Shown here in pieces: positions 34,709 to 43,996 of a stretch of DNA of 64,000 bases. A program made the translations under genes and the position numbers. The first letter of the stretch is position 1. Every line of letters starts with the position of its first letter. This DNA is from Roseicella aerolata (GTDB lineage Bacteria; Pseudomonadota; Alphaproteobacteria; Acetobacterales; Acetobacteraceae). The stretch covers positions 124,001 to 188,000 of the forward strand of contig NZ_JAJAQI010000004.1 of the NCBI RefSeq assembly GCF_020523605.1, given 5' to 3'. A model generated the notes under the pieces. The model saw only the letters and a program-made list of their open reading frames with translations, did no database searches and was not told the DNA's origin.

Positions 34709-37700
34709 ATGGCAGCAGGGGCAGCGCCGGGCACCACCTGCCCGGCCTGCGGCACGCCGGTCGGGCCAACGGCGCGCTTCTGCAGCGAATGCGGCCACCG
34801 CCTGGGCGGCGATTCCGCCGGCGCCGCGCCGCTGCGCGAACTCCGGCCGATGACCGTGCTGTTCTGCGGCATTCCGGAACCCGCCGCCGGCGCAACGGAT
34901 GCCGAGGCGCATGGCGAGATGCTCGCCGCCGTGCTGCATGTCGCGACGCATGTGGCCGAGCGGCATGGCGGCCGCCTCGTGCGCTTCCTCGGCGATGGCG
35001 TGCTGGTGCATTTCGGCTGGCCGGCGGCACAGGAGGACGACACGCTCCGCGCCGCCGAGGCCGCCTTCGCCATCCGGGATGCCGTCGCGGCCGAGGTGCC
35101 GGCGGGGGCGGGGCCGGTGCGCATCCGCGCCGGCATCGCCGCCGGCCTGGTCATGGTGGCGGATGCCGCGGGTACGGGCGATCCGCGGCATCTCAGCGTC
35201 CTCGGCGAGGCCCTGAACCTCGCCGCCCGGCTGCAGGCCCTGGCGGCGCCCGGCACGGTACTGGTCTCCGACAGCGTGCGGCGCCAGCTGGCAGGGCGGT
35301 TCGCGCTGCGGCCATGCGGACCGCAGGCGATCAAGGGCTGGGCGGAGCCCGTGCCGGTCTGGCAGCTGCTCGGCCCCGCCGGTGCGCGCGAGCGCGATGC
35401 CGCGGCCGCGGCACGCATCCCGCTGATCGGGCGGGCCGCACCGCTCGATGAACTGCGCCGGCTCTGGCAGGCGGCGGCGGCCGGGCAGGGCGCCACCGTG
35501 CTCGTCCATGGCGAGGCCGGCATCGGCAAGTCGCGCCTGCTGGCGCAATTGCTGACCGAGGTGCCACGCGAGCACCAGCTCCGGCTCTTCGCCGCGCCGC
35601 AGGAGCAGCGTATGCCGCTGCAGCCGGTGGTGCGCTGGATCGGCCGCGCCGCGGCGCTGCTGCCGGAGGATCCGCTGGCGCAGCGGCGGCGCAAGCTGGA
35701 AAGGCTGCTGGCCGGCGCCGCGCCCGCCGGCCTTGCGGCGGTCGCCATGCTGATGGGCGCGGCGGAGGACTCGGCCGCCGAGACGCCGCAGCGGCGGCGC
35801 AGGCGGCTGCTGCAATCCCTCGTCTCGATCGTCGCCGAGGCGGCGCGCCGCCGTCCGGTGCTCCTGGCCTTCGAGGATCTGCACTGGGCCGACCCGACTA
35901 CGCTGGAAGCCCTGGACATGCTGGCCGGGCGCGTGGCCGGGCTGCCGGTCCTGCTGCTTGCCACCGCGCGGCCCGGCCCGCTGCCGGCCTGGGCGGAGGC
36001 GCCGGCCACCCTGCGGATCCATCTCGACCCGCTGGACGGGGAGGCTGCCGAGGCGCTGATGCGCGCGGTCGCGCAGGATGTCCCCCTGCCGGCCGGGCTG
36101 GCGCACGATATCCTGCAGCGCGCGGAGGGCGTGCCGCTCTTCCTCGAGGAGATGACGCGCGCGGTGATCGAGGCGCTGACACATGCCGCCCCGGCCGGCG
36201 GGGAGCGGCTGGGGAGCCTGCCGGTTCCCGCCTCGCTACAGGCCTCGCTGCTGGCACGGCTGGAGCGCGTCGGCGGCGCGCGCCGGGTGGCCGAGGTGGC
36301 GGCCATCATCGGGCGCGAATTCGAACCGGCGCTGCTCGCCTCCATCCTCGGCGGGGATCTTCCGGCGCTCGGCCTTCAGCTCGACCGGCTGGCGGCGGCC
36401 GACCTGCTGCAGCGCCAGGGGGCGGACCGCTTCCGCTTCCGGCATGTGCTGCTGCAGCGGGCTGCCGTCGGGCTGATGCCGCGCGATCGCTACCGGTCGC
36501 TGCATGCCCAGGTGGCGGCGGCGCTGGAGGGCGGACCCGGCCTCGCCACGCCACAGCGCATCGCGCAGCACTGGACCGAGGCGGGCCATCGGCGGGAGGC
36601 CTTGGCCTGGTGGCTGCGCGGCGCCGACCAGGCCCTCGCCCGCTCCGCCCCGGCCGAGGCGCTGGCGCAGCTCCGCCGCGTCAGGGAGTGCCTGGACGAG
36701 GAGCCGGAGGGCGAGGCGCGGCTGCAGGCGGAGCTGGATCTGGAACTGCGCATGGGTGACGCGCTGCTGGTCCTGCACGGCCATGGCGCGGCGGAGACGG
36801 GCCTCGCCTATGACCGTGCCCGGGCGCTGAGCGAGCGGCTGCCGGGCCACCCGGCCCTGCTGACCGCCATGCACGGCCAGTGGAGCCATGCCTGGATGCG
36901 GGGCCTGATCCCGCTCTCTCTGGAGCGGGCGGAGGCGCTGCTGCGCGTGGCGGAGGAGGCCGGCAGCCCCTCGGGCCTTACTATCGCCCACAGCGCGCTG
37001 GCGCATTCGCAGCTCTTCCTCGGACGGTTCCGCGCGGCGGCCGGGAGCGCGGCGCGCAGCCTGGCGCAGCACGACCCGGCGGACCGCACGCGGCGGCACG
37101 ACCTGGCGCTGCAGACGACGGTGATCAGCACGCGCTGCTACGGCGCCTGGGCGCGCATGTTCCTCGGCCGCACGGCAGGGCTGCGGGAGGAGCTGGCGCT
37201 GACGCTGCAGGCCGCGGAGCGCGCCGGCGTGCCCTTCGCCATCGCCAATGCAGGATATGCGCTCGGCCTGTTCGATGCGGAGCATGGCGCGGAGGCGACC
37301 GCGCTGGCGCGGTTCCGCGCGACGGCGCGGCTCTGCGCCGAACAGGAGATCGGCTTCCTCACCCTCACCGCTGGCGCGATGGCCGCGCTGCTGGCCGGGC
37401 GGCTCGGCGACCCGGCCGCCGGCCTGGCGGAGATCCGCGGCGTGGTGGCCGGCAGCCAGGAGACCAGCCTGTTCGGACTGTTGCCGCATTTCCTTGGCAT
37501 CGAGGCCGAGCTGTTGGCGCGCGCCGGCGACCCCGCCGCCGGGCTGGCCCGCCTGGCCGAGGCGGAGGCCCGGTTGCGCGAGACCGGCGCGCTCTGGGAG
37601 GAGGCGCCGCTGCTCTGCCGCCGCGGCGAGCTTCTGGCGGCGCTGGGCGAGGCGGCGGGCGCGGAGGCGGCCTGGCGCGCCGCGCTGGCGGTGGCCGAGC

Positions 37701-37930
37701 GGCAGGAGGCCGCGCTCTACACCTTGCGGGCCGCGCTGGCCCTGGCGGGGCAACTGGCACGCACCGGCCGGGTGGCGGAGGCGCGGAGGATGCTGGCCGC
37801 GGCGCTCGGGCCGTTCGGGATGGTGCAGGAGCCGGTTGTCCAGCGGGCGCGCGCCCTGCTCGATTCGCTCAGGCAGGGCCCGGCGCCGGCGCGACACGCG
37901 GGCAGCATGCCGGATCCTTCGCCCGTATGA
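34709..37930 (+). CDS. Zinc-ribbon / degenerate class III cyclase / AAA ATPase / TPR protein
   Basis: A 1073-residue signalling protein. Domains: zinc ribbon CPAC...CSEC (residues 11-28); class III nucleotidyl-cyclase domain (about 45-220); STAND/AAA-type ATPase with GEAGIGKSRLL (about 268) and LLAFEDLHWAD (about 385); then a long TPR-like helical region. The cyclase's first metal-binding Asp, normally in LFCD, is Gly here (LFCGIPEP, residue 54), while the second (LGDGVLVHFGW) remains. This copy is therefore predicted to be catalytically impaired or purely regulatory. GGAGGGG precedes the ATG. The next gene is a paralogue with the same domain order and an intact site. Confidence 0.85.
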   Translation: MAAGAAPGTTCPACGTPVGPTARFCSECGHRLGGDSAGAAPLRELRPMTVLFCGIPEPAAGATDAEAHGEMLAAVLHVATHVAERHGGRLVRFLGDGVLVHFGWPAAQEDDTLRAAEAAFAIRDAVAAEVPAGAGPVRIRAGIAAGLVMVADAAGTGDPRHLSVLGEALNLAARLQALAAPGTVLVSDSVRRQLAGRFALRPCGPQAIKGWAEPVPVWQLLGPAGARERDAAAAARIPLIGRAAPLDELRRLWQAAAAGQGATVLVHGEAGIGKSRLLAQLLTEVPREHQLRLFAAPQEQRMPLQPVVRWIGRAAALLPEDPLAQRRRKLERLLAGAAPAGLAAVAMLMGAAEDSAAETPQRRRRRLLQSLVSIVAEAARRRPVLLAFEDLHWADPTTLEALDMLAGRVAGLPVLLLATARPGPLPAWAEAPATLRIHLDPLDGEAAEALMRAVAQDVPLPAGLAHDILQRAEGVPLFLEEMTRAVIEALTHAAPAGGERLGSLPVPASLQASLLARLERVGGARRVAEVAAIIGREFEPALLASILGGDLPALGLQLDRLAAADLLQRQGADRFRFRHVLLQRAAVGLMPRDRYRSLHAQVAAALEGGPGLATPQRIAQHWTEAGHRREALAWWLRGADQALARSAPAEALAQLRRVRECLDEEPEGEARLQAELDLELRMGDALLVLHGHGAAETGLAYDRARALSERLPGHPALLTAMHGQWSHAWMRGLIPLSLERAEALLRVAEEAGSPSGLTIAHSALAHSQLFLGRFRAAAGSAARSLAQHDPADRTRRHDLALQTTVISTRCYGAWARMFLGRTAGLREELALTLQAAERAGVPFAIANAGYALGLFDAEHGAEATALARFRATARLCAEQEIGFLTLTAGAMAALLAGRLGDPAAGLAEIRGVVAGSQETSLFGLLPHFLGIEAELLARAGDPAAGLARLAEAEARLRETGALWEEAPLLCRRGELLAALGEAAGAEAAWRAALAVAERQEAALYTLRAALALAGQLARTGRVAEARRMLAAALGPFGMVQEPVVQRARALLDSLRQGPAPARHAGSMPDPSPV

Positions 37931-38053
37931 GGGGCGCGCGCCGCATGCCATTCGCGGCCCGCGCGTGATCCGGCCGGCACGGCGCATCTCCCGCCGTGCC
38001 GTGCCGCATGACCTGGTCGCGGCATGGTGCATGGCACGAACTTCATGCGATAA

Positions 38054-38091
38054 GCAGGCGGTCGCCCGGGCCTTGCCGGCGACCCGCCTGC
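38054..38091 (+). terminator. Stem-loop between the cyclase paralogues
   Basis: GCAGGCGGTCGCC and GGCGACCCGCCTGC form a 13-bp stem with one bulged base and an 11-base loop. It lies 124 bases after the first paralogue and 52 before the second. Possible terminator or leader structure. Confidence 0.4.
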
Positions 38092-38142
38092 GGGATCGGC
38101 GCTGGCGCAACCCGCATGGCATGAGGAAGAGGCACCGTCGCA

Positions 38143-41100
38143 GTGGCCCCGATTGCGGAACGAAGCCTGGCACCCGGTGGTGACGCCGCGCAGGTGACCT
38201 GCGCGGGCTGCGGCGCCTCGCTCCCGGCGACGGCCCGGTTCTGCAGCGAGTGCGGCCTGCGGCAGGCACCGGGTGCGGCCCTGCGGCGGCCGAGCGCGCC
38301 GCGCTCGCGCGAGTTGCGGCCGATGACCGTGCTGTTCTGCGACGTGGTCGGCTCCTCCGCCCTGGCGGCCGGCGCCGATCCCGAGGAATTCGCGGAGGCG
38401 ATCGCCCGCTTCTACCGCCTGACCACCGAGGTGATCGGCCGGCATGGCGGCCATCTCGGCCGCCTGGTGGGCGATGGCGTGCTCGTCTATTTCGGCTATC
38501 CCGTGGCGCAGGAGGATGACGCCGAGCGGGCTGTGCGCGCCGCGCTGGAGATCCTCGATGCGGTGGCCGCCATGTCCCGCCGCGCCGGCCACCGGCTCGC
38601 GGTGCGCATCGGCATCTCGACCGGGCTGGTCGTGGTCGCCGATGTCGCGGATACCGGCGATCCGCACAATCTCGACGTCTTCGGCGAGACGCCCAACCTT
38701 GCCGCGCGGTTGCAGGCACTGGCGCAGCCGGGGACGGTGCTGGTCTCGGACAGCGTCAAGCGGATGGTCGGCGCGCTCTTCGCCTTCCGCAGCCTCGGCC
38801 TGCACCCGATGAAGGGCTGGGCGGAGCCGGTGCCGGTCTGGCAGGCCCTCGCCGTCTCGCCGAGCCCCGACCGCTTCGCGGCGCGGGCGGAGGGCGCGAC
38901 CCTGCCGCTGCTCGGCCGCGATGCGGCCTTCGAGCATCTGCAGGCGCTGTGGCGGTCCGCCCAGCTCGGGGAAGGACGCACCGTCCTGCTCTCGGGCGAG
39001 GCAGGCATCGGCAAGTCGCGGCTGGTCGCGCAATTGCTGCGGGAGACGCAGGACCGGGTCGCGATCCGCTACTTCGCCGCCCCGCACCAGCAGGGCATGG
39101 CGCTGCAGCCCGTGCTGCAGCAGATGCTGCGCGACAGCCGCATCGCGCCGCCCGATTCGCCTTCCATCCGCATCGGCAAGCTGCGCGCCCTGATGCCGGA
39201 ACTGCCCCCGGTGGATTTCGCGCTGATCGCCGAGCAGCTCGGGCTGAAGGGCGAGGCGCTGGCGCCGATCCCGCCCATGCCGCCGCAGCGCCGGCGCGAA
39301 CGCCTACTGCAGGCGCTGATGGAGGGGTTCGTCGCGGTGACGCGGCTGCGCCCGGTGCTGATGGTGTTGGAGGATGCGCACTGGGTCGACCCGACGACAC
39401 GGGAGCTGCTCGCCCTCTGGATCGAGCGCGTGCCGAGCCTGCCGGTGCTGGCGGTGGTGACGGCCCGGCCGGAATTCCTCCCGCCCTGGCTGGACGCACC
39501 GGGCGTCGAGCGGCTGAACCTCTCCCCGCTGGGCGAGGCCGCCGCGGCGGAGCTGGTGCGCTGCGTGGCGCGCGACGTGCCGCTGCCGCCGCAGACCGCG
39601 CGCGACATCCTGCGCCGCGCCGATGGCGTGCCGCTCTTCCTGGAGGAGCTGACGCGGGCGGTGACCGAGCAGATCGCGCAGGCCGGCGGCGGCGCCGACC
39701 CGGCGCGGCCGCGGCCGAGCGAGCGCGCGAGCGTGCCCGTCTCGTTGCACGCCTCGCTGCTGGCCAGGCTCGACCGGCTCGGCGAGGCACGGCCGATCGC
39801 CGAGGTCGCCTCCGTCATCGGCCGCGAATTCGATGCCGCGCTGCTGGCCCTGGTGCTGGAGCGCGAGGCGGAGGCGATGGCGCCTGTGCTGGACCGGCTG
39901 GTGGACTCGCGCCTGCTGCAGCGGCATGGTCCGGCGGGCGGCGGCACCTATCGCTTCCGGCATGCGCTGATCCAGGATGCCGCGCTCGGCCTGCTGCCGC
40001 GCGAGCGCTACCGTGCCCTGCATGCCCGCGTCGCCGACATCCTGGAGGCCCGCTTCCCGGCGGCGGCGCAGGCCCAGCCGCAGGTGATCGCGCATCACCG
40101 CAGCGAGGCCGTGCAGCCGGAGCAGGCGGTCGGCTGGTGGCTGCGCGGCGCGCAGCAGGCGACGCAGCGCGGGGCGATGGAGGAGGCGCTGGTGCAGCTC
40201 CGCCGCGGCATTGCCATCCTGCAGGCCTTGCCCGAGAGCGAGGCGCATATGCGGGCCGAGCTGGACATGCAGCTCCTGGCGGGCAATGCGCTGCTCAGCC
40301 TGCGCGGCCACAGCGCGCTGGAGACCGGCCAGGCCTATGACCGCGCCCGGGCGCTGGCCGAGCGGCTGCCCGGCCAGCCGCAGCTGCGCAACGCCATGCA
40401 CGGGCAGTGGAGCCATGCCTGGATGCGCGGCCGCATCGGACTCTCCATGGAGCGGGCCGAGGCGCTGCTGGACTTCGCCCGCGGGCAGGGTTCGGGCAAC
40501 GGGCTGACCATCGCCTACAGCGCGCTGGGGCATTCGCAATTCATCCAGGGGCGCTTCCGCGAGGCGGTGGAGAGCCTGGACCTTGCCCTGCGGCATGAGG
40601 ACCGGACGGAGCGCGACCGGCGCTATGCGGTGGCGGCGCAGGCGATGGTGGTCAGCACGCGCTGCTACTCGGCCTGGGCACGTGCCTTCATGGGCCGGCT
40701 GGAGGAGGTGCGGCGCGACGTGGCGGCACTGGCGGAGGCCGCGCAGAAATCCGGCATTCCCTTCGCCATCGCCTATGCCCGCTATGCGCTGGGGCGCTAC
40801 GACTACGACCGCGGCGCCGAGGAGGACTGCATCCGCCGGCTGCGGGAGACCATCGCGCTCTGCGAGGAGCACGAGATCAGCTATCTCGACATGGCGTCCA
40901 AGGCGATCGTCGGGCTGCTGACGGGGCGGCGCGGCGACATCGCCGGCGGCTTGGCGCTGGTGCGGGAATGCATCGGCTGGAACCGGGCGGCCGAGGCGAT
41001 GACCTTCGTGCCGAGCTTCCTTGGCATGGAAGCGGAGCTAATGGCGCGCGGCGGCGACGCCGAGGGCGGTCTGTCGCGCCTGGCGGAGGCTTTCGACCTG

Positions 41101-41460
41101 CTGGCCGAGAGCGGCGCTGCCTGGGAAAGGGTCACGCTGCTGCGGCAGCGGGGAGAGGTCCAGCGGATGGCCGGCCGCATTGATGCGGCGGAAGCGGATA
41201 TGCGCGCCGCCCTCGCCGAGGCGGATGCGCAGCAGGCCGTGCTTTTCGGGCTGCATGCGGCCATGCCGCTGGCCCGGCTGCTGGCCGAGACCGGGCGGAA
41301 GGAGGAGGCGCGCGACAGGCTGGGCGCCGCGCTCGCCCCCTTCGGCGCGGAGAGCGAGCCCGTGGTGCTGCGGGCCCGCGCGGTGCTGGCCGAACTCGCC
41401 CCGCGAGCGGCCCCGCGGATGGAACCGCCCGCAGGCATGGGTCTCGCACCGGATCGCTAG
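38143..41460 (+). CDS. Zinc-ribbon / class III adenylate cyclase / AAA ATPase / TPR protein
   Basis: A 1105-residue paralogue of the preceding gene. Zinc ribbon CAGC...CSEC (residues 20-37); cyclase domain with both metal aspartates, LFCDVVGSSALAAGADPEEF (Asp 67) and LVGDGVLVYFGYP (about 110); ATPase domain with GEAGIGKSRLV (about 285) and LEDAHWVDPTT; then TPR-like repeats. It probably makes cyclic AMP (or GMP) under control of the ATPase/TPR sensor. The start is a GTG with AGGAAGAGG somewhat far upstream. Its TAG stop shares the palindrome CTAG with the stop of the convergent DUF169 gene. Confidence 0.87.
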   Translation: MAPIAERSLAPGGDAAQVTCAGCGASLPATARFCSECGLRQAPGAALRRPSAPRSRELRPMTVLFCDVVGSSALAAGADPEEFAEAIARFYRLTTEVIGRHGGHLGRLVGDGVLVYFGYPVAQEDDAERAVRAALEILDAVAAMSRRAGHRLAVRIGISTGLVVVADVADTGDPHNLDVFGETPNLAARLQALAQPGTVLVSDSVKRMVGALFAFRSLGLHPMKGWAEPVPVWQALAVSPSPDRFAARAEGATLPLLGRDAAFEHLQALWRSAQLGEGRTVLLSGEAGIGKSRLVAQLLRETQDRVAIRYFAAPHQQGMALQPVLQQMLRDSRIAPPDSPSIRIGKLRALMPELPPVDFALIAEQLGLKGEALAPIPPMPPQRRRERLLQALMEGFVAVTRLRPVLMVLEDAHWVDPTTRELLALWIERVPSLPVLAVVTARPEFLPPWLDAPGVERLNLSPLGEAAAAELVRCVARDVPLPPQTARDILRRADGVPLFLEELTRAVTEQIAQAGGGADPARPRPSERASVPVSLHASLLARLDRLGEARPIAEVASVIGREFDAALLALVLEREAEAMAPVLDRLVDSRLLQRHGPAGGGTYRFRHALIQDAALGLLPRERYRALHARVADILEARFPAAAQAQPQVIAHHRSEAVQPEQAVGWWLRGAQQATQRGAMEEALVQLRRGIAILQALPESEAHMRAELDMQLLAGNALLSLRGHSALETGQAYDRARALAERLPGQPQLRNAMHGQWSHAWMRGRIGLSMERAEALLDFARGQGSGNGLTIAYSALGHSQFIQGRFREAVESLDLALRHEDRTERDRRYAVAAQAMVVSTRCYSAWARAFMGRLEEVRRDVAALAEAAQKSGIPFAIAYARYALGRYDYDRGAEEDCIRRLRETIALCEEHEISYLDMASKAIVGLLTGRRGDIAGGLALVRECIGWNRAAEAMTFVPSFLGMEAELMARGGDAEGGLSRLAEAFDLLAESGAAWERVTLLRQRGEVQRMAGRIDAAEADMRAALAEADAQQAVLFGLHAAMPLARLLAETGRKEEARDRLGAALAPFGAESEPVVLRARAVLAELAPRAAPRMEPPAGMGLAPDR

Positions 41461-42227
41461 CCCTTGCCGGCGTAGCTGACGCCCATGCCAGCCGAGGGGT
41501 CGTTCTGGATGCCATAGGGCGGGATGGGGTAGCGGATGCCGTTCTTCGCCAGCGCCTGCATCCCTTGCACCGCCACGCGCAGATCAGCCGGCTTCAGCGC
41601 CATCAGCATCTCCTCATCCGGCACGCCGCCATAGCGCCGCTCCGCGAAGCAGGGCAGGGAGAGGCTCGGCTCGCCGGTGGCGAGCGCGCGGCCCCAGCTA
41701 TCCGCGCAGGCGGTCTCGCCCACCACGCTCCATTCGAATTTCCGGTAATTGCGGTACTGCAGCCCGTTGATGAGGATGATCATCTGCCCGGGCGTCGCAT
41801 AGACCAGCACGATATCCGGCGGGTCGAGCCGCCCGCTCTCCAGCGGACTGACGGCCATGGCCCGGTAACGGCCATGCGGCACGCAGGAGAGCGCCTGCTG
41901 CCGCGCCGCGGCGCTTTCGGCATCGCCGTGCCAGACGCCGACATAGCGCTCGCCGCGCTCGTCCCGCGGCGCGAGGCCGACCACCGCCTGGCATTGCTGG
42001 CCGACCAGGTCATCGGCCGTGATACCGACGGTCCAGCCGAGGCGGGAGGCCATGGAGACGATCTGGTCCGTGGTGTGCTTCGTCTTCGGCCTGCGGATGC
42101 GGGGGATGGCCTGCATCTCCTCCACCGTCTCGAACAGCTTCATGCCAATGACCGTGGTCTTCAGCCGGAGCAGCGCATTCAGCTCCGCGACCAGGCGCTG
42201 CGATCCATTGGCGATTGCGTCGGTCAT
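41457..42227 (-). CDS. DUF169 domain protein
   Basis: A 256-residue member of the uncharacterised DUF169 family: LNALLRLKTTVIGMKLFETVEEMQAIPRI at the N-terminus, cysteines in GQQCQAVVGL, LSCVPHGRY, TACADSWG and LPCFAERR, and YATPGQMIILINGLQYR. The spaced cysteines could bind metal or an Fe-S cluster, which is only inference. No signal peptide. It is convergent with the cyclase gene (4-base overlap at CTAG) and divergent from the Tat amidohydrolase, with repeat copy B between. Confidence 0.8.
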   Translation of the reverse strand: MTDAIANGSQRLVAELNALLRLKTTVIGMKLFETVEEMQAIPRIRRPKTKHTTDQIVSMASRLGWTVGITADDLVGQQCQAVVGLAPRDERGERYVGVWHGDAESAAARQQALSCVPHGRYRAMAVSPLESGRLDPPDIVLVYATPGQMIILINGLQYRNYRKFEWSVVGETACADSWGRALATGEPSLSLPCFAERRYGGVPDEEMLMALKPADLRVAVQGMQALAKNGIRYPIPPYGIQNDPSAGMGVSYAGKG

Positions 42228-42257
42228 GCCGCTCCTCCCGAAACGATTGCGCCCAGC

Positions 42258-42358
42258 CTAGAGCAGATCGCGGAGGGGCGTGAACGTCCCGCAGCATGAA
42301 TCTGCTCTACAGACAATGGTCTACAGCGGATTGGTGTTCGGTGTTCAACGCAATCCGC
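42258..42358 (+). repeat. Paired-hairpin repeat, copy B
   Basis: H1 arms TAGAGCAGAT (42259-42268) / ATCTGCTCTA (42300-42309) are perfect, enclosing GGGGCGTGAACGTCCC. H2 begins CTACAGCGGATTG (42321-42333) and ends CAATCCGC (42351-42358) but lacks the outer GTAG arm. It continues into the near-palindrome AAGTGCGATCGATCGCGCTT. It is the only copy not 3' of a gene: it lies between divergent genes, about 95 bases upstream of the amidohydrolase start. Confidence 0.85.
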
Positions 42359-42454
42359 GAAGTGCGATCGATCGCGCTTGGGATGGGGGGATTGCGCTTG
42401 CAACGACCGGGCAGGGGGCGCGAAGCTCCGGGCGCAAGCCCAGGGGAGGGTGCC

Positions 42455-43951
42455 ATGGGGTTCTTGACGGATGAAGAGATCGCCGCCCTGCGGCCGGCAC
42501 AGGAGGCGATGTTCCCCTCGCCCATTCCGACGCAGGTGGTCTCCTCCGACGAGTTCTCGCCCATTCCGCAGACCGTGCAGCAGAAGCAGGTCGAGGCGCG
42601 GATCAAGGCCATGGCCGATGCGCTGGGCGCGAAGCAGGGGCTGGACCGGCGCCGCTTCCTCGCCACCGCCTCCGGCATGGCGGCCGCCTTCCTCGCCATG
42701 AACGACGTCTATGGCCCGGTCTTCGGCGTCTCCCGCGCCGAGGCGCAGGAGCGCGATCGGGCGGAGGCGCGCGCTGCCGGCCTGCGCGACCAGTTCATCA
42801 TGGATGTGCACACGCATTTCCTGCGCGACGACACGCGCATCATGGGTTTCGTCGAGATGCGCCGCGCCGTCGGCCGGGCGGGCTGGAACCCGGCGCTGAA
42901 TCCGGCCGAGCAGAGCATCGACAGCCTGAAATACGCCAATTGGTTCAAGGAGGTCTTCCTCGACAGCGATACCAAGGTGGCGCTGATCAGCGGCGCGCCG
43001 AGCGACGAGCCGCAGGACTGGTTCCTGACCAACGAGATGAAATTCAACGCCCGGCGCCGCATCAACGAGGCCGCAGGCACGCGCCGCGCGATGAGCCACG
43101 CCATCTTCACCCCCGGCCAGCCCGGCTGGCTGGAGCAGGTGGACAAGGCGATCGAGGAGCTGAAGCCCGACAGCTTCAAGGGCTACACCATAGGCGACAA
43201 CACCAACAAGCACATGGCCCAGTGGCCCTGGCGCATGGATGACGAGGCGCTGCTCTATCCCTTCTACGAGAAGCTGCTGAAGGCCGGGCACAACATCGTC
43301 TGCGTCCACAAGGGGCTTTTCCCGCCGCAGATCGAGCAGCGCTTCCCGCACCTGCTGCCCTATGCCAGGGTCGACGACGTGGGAAAGGCGGCGAAGGATT
43401 GGCCGCAGATCAATTTCGTCATCTATCACAGCGCCTATCGCTTCGCGGGCGGCGGCACGGCGGAGCAGGGCCTCGCGCAGTTCGAGCAGACCGGCCGCGT
43501 GGAATGGACCAGCGACTTGGCGGAGATCCCGGAGAAATACGGCGTCTCCAACGTCTATGGCGACCTCGGCCAGATCTTCGCCCAGACCACGGTGGTGCAG
43601 CCGCGCCTTGCCGCCGCGCTGATGGGCATCCTGGTCAAGGGTCTCGGCGCCGATCATGTGGTCTGGGGCACCGATGCGGTCTGGACCGGCAGCCCGCAAT
43701 GGCAGATCGAGGCGCTGCGGCGGCTGGAGATTCCCGAGGACCTGCAGCGGCGCTTCGGCTTCGCGCCGCTGGGGCCGGCCGATGGCCCGGTGAAGAACGC
43801 CATCTTCGGCGGGAATTCCGTGAAGATGTACAGGTACGAGCAGAAGCGCACCGATCTGGATGGCGACGCGGTCTCGCGCGTGAAGCGCGACTATGCCGCG
43901 GCGGGCGGGGAGCGGAGCAACCTCGCCTATGGCTATGTCGTGGCGGGGTAG
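42455..43951 (+). CDS. Amidohydrolase-family protein with an internal Tat motif
   Basis: A 498-residue protein of the amidohydrolase_2/ACMS-decarboxylase type. Metal motif MDVHTHF (HxH, about residue 118), later His in VCVHKGLFPP and HSAYRF, and Asp in WGTDAVWTGS. A twin-arginine signal (LDRRRFLATASGMAAAFLAM) lies at residues 63-82, after a 62-residue N-terminal extension. GGGGAGGG precedes the chosen ATG; an internal ATG at 42611 would shorten the extension but has no good ribosome-binding site. The substrate is unknown. It ends before a strong hairpin shared with the convergent acyl-CoA synthetase gene. Confidence 0.82.
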   Translation: MGFLTDEEIAALRPAQEAMFPSPIPTQVVSSDEFSPIPQTVQQKQVEARIKAMADALGAKQGLDRRRFLATASGMAAAFLAMNDVYGPVFGVSRAEAQERDRAEARAAGLRDQFIMDVHTHFLRDDTRIMGFVEMRRAVGRAGWNPALNPAEQSIDSLKYANWFKEVFLDSDTKVALISGAPSDEPQDWFLTNEMKFNARRRINEAAGTRRAMSHAIFTPGQPGWLEQVDKAIEELKPDSFKGYTIGDNTNKHMAQWPWRMDDEALLYPFYEKLLKAGHNIVCVHKGLFPPQIEQRFPHLLPYARVDDVGKAAKDWPQINFVIYHSAYRFAGGGTAEQGLAQFEQTGRVEWTSDLAEIPEKYGVSNVYGDLGQIFAQTTVVQPRLAAALMGILVKGLGADHVVWGTDAVWTGSPQWQIEALRRLEIPEDLQRRFGFAPLGPADGPVKNAIFGGNSVKMYRYEQKRTDLDGDAVSRVKRDYAAAGGERSNLAYGYVVAG

Positions 43952-43964
43952 CGCCCCGCAATGG

Positions 43965-43989
43965 CCCTCCCCCGCCGCGCGGGGGAGGG
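43965..43989. terminator. Bidirectional hairpin between convergent genes
   Basis: 11-bp perfect stem CCCTCCCCCGC / GCGGGGGAGGG with a 3-base loop, 13 bases after the amidohydrolase stop and 7 bases after the acyl-CoA synthetase stop on the other strand. No U-tract. Confidence 0.55.
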
Positions 43990-43996
43990 TGCAGCG

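Noticed and set aside
33836-36184. 782-codon minus-strand frame
   Set aside because: Only the final 142 codons (the KGG protein, with its own ribosome-binding site) are credible; the rest is opposite the cyclase paralogue.
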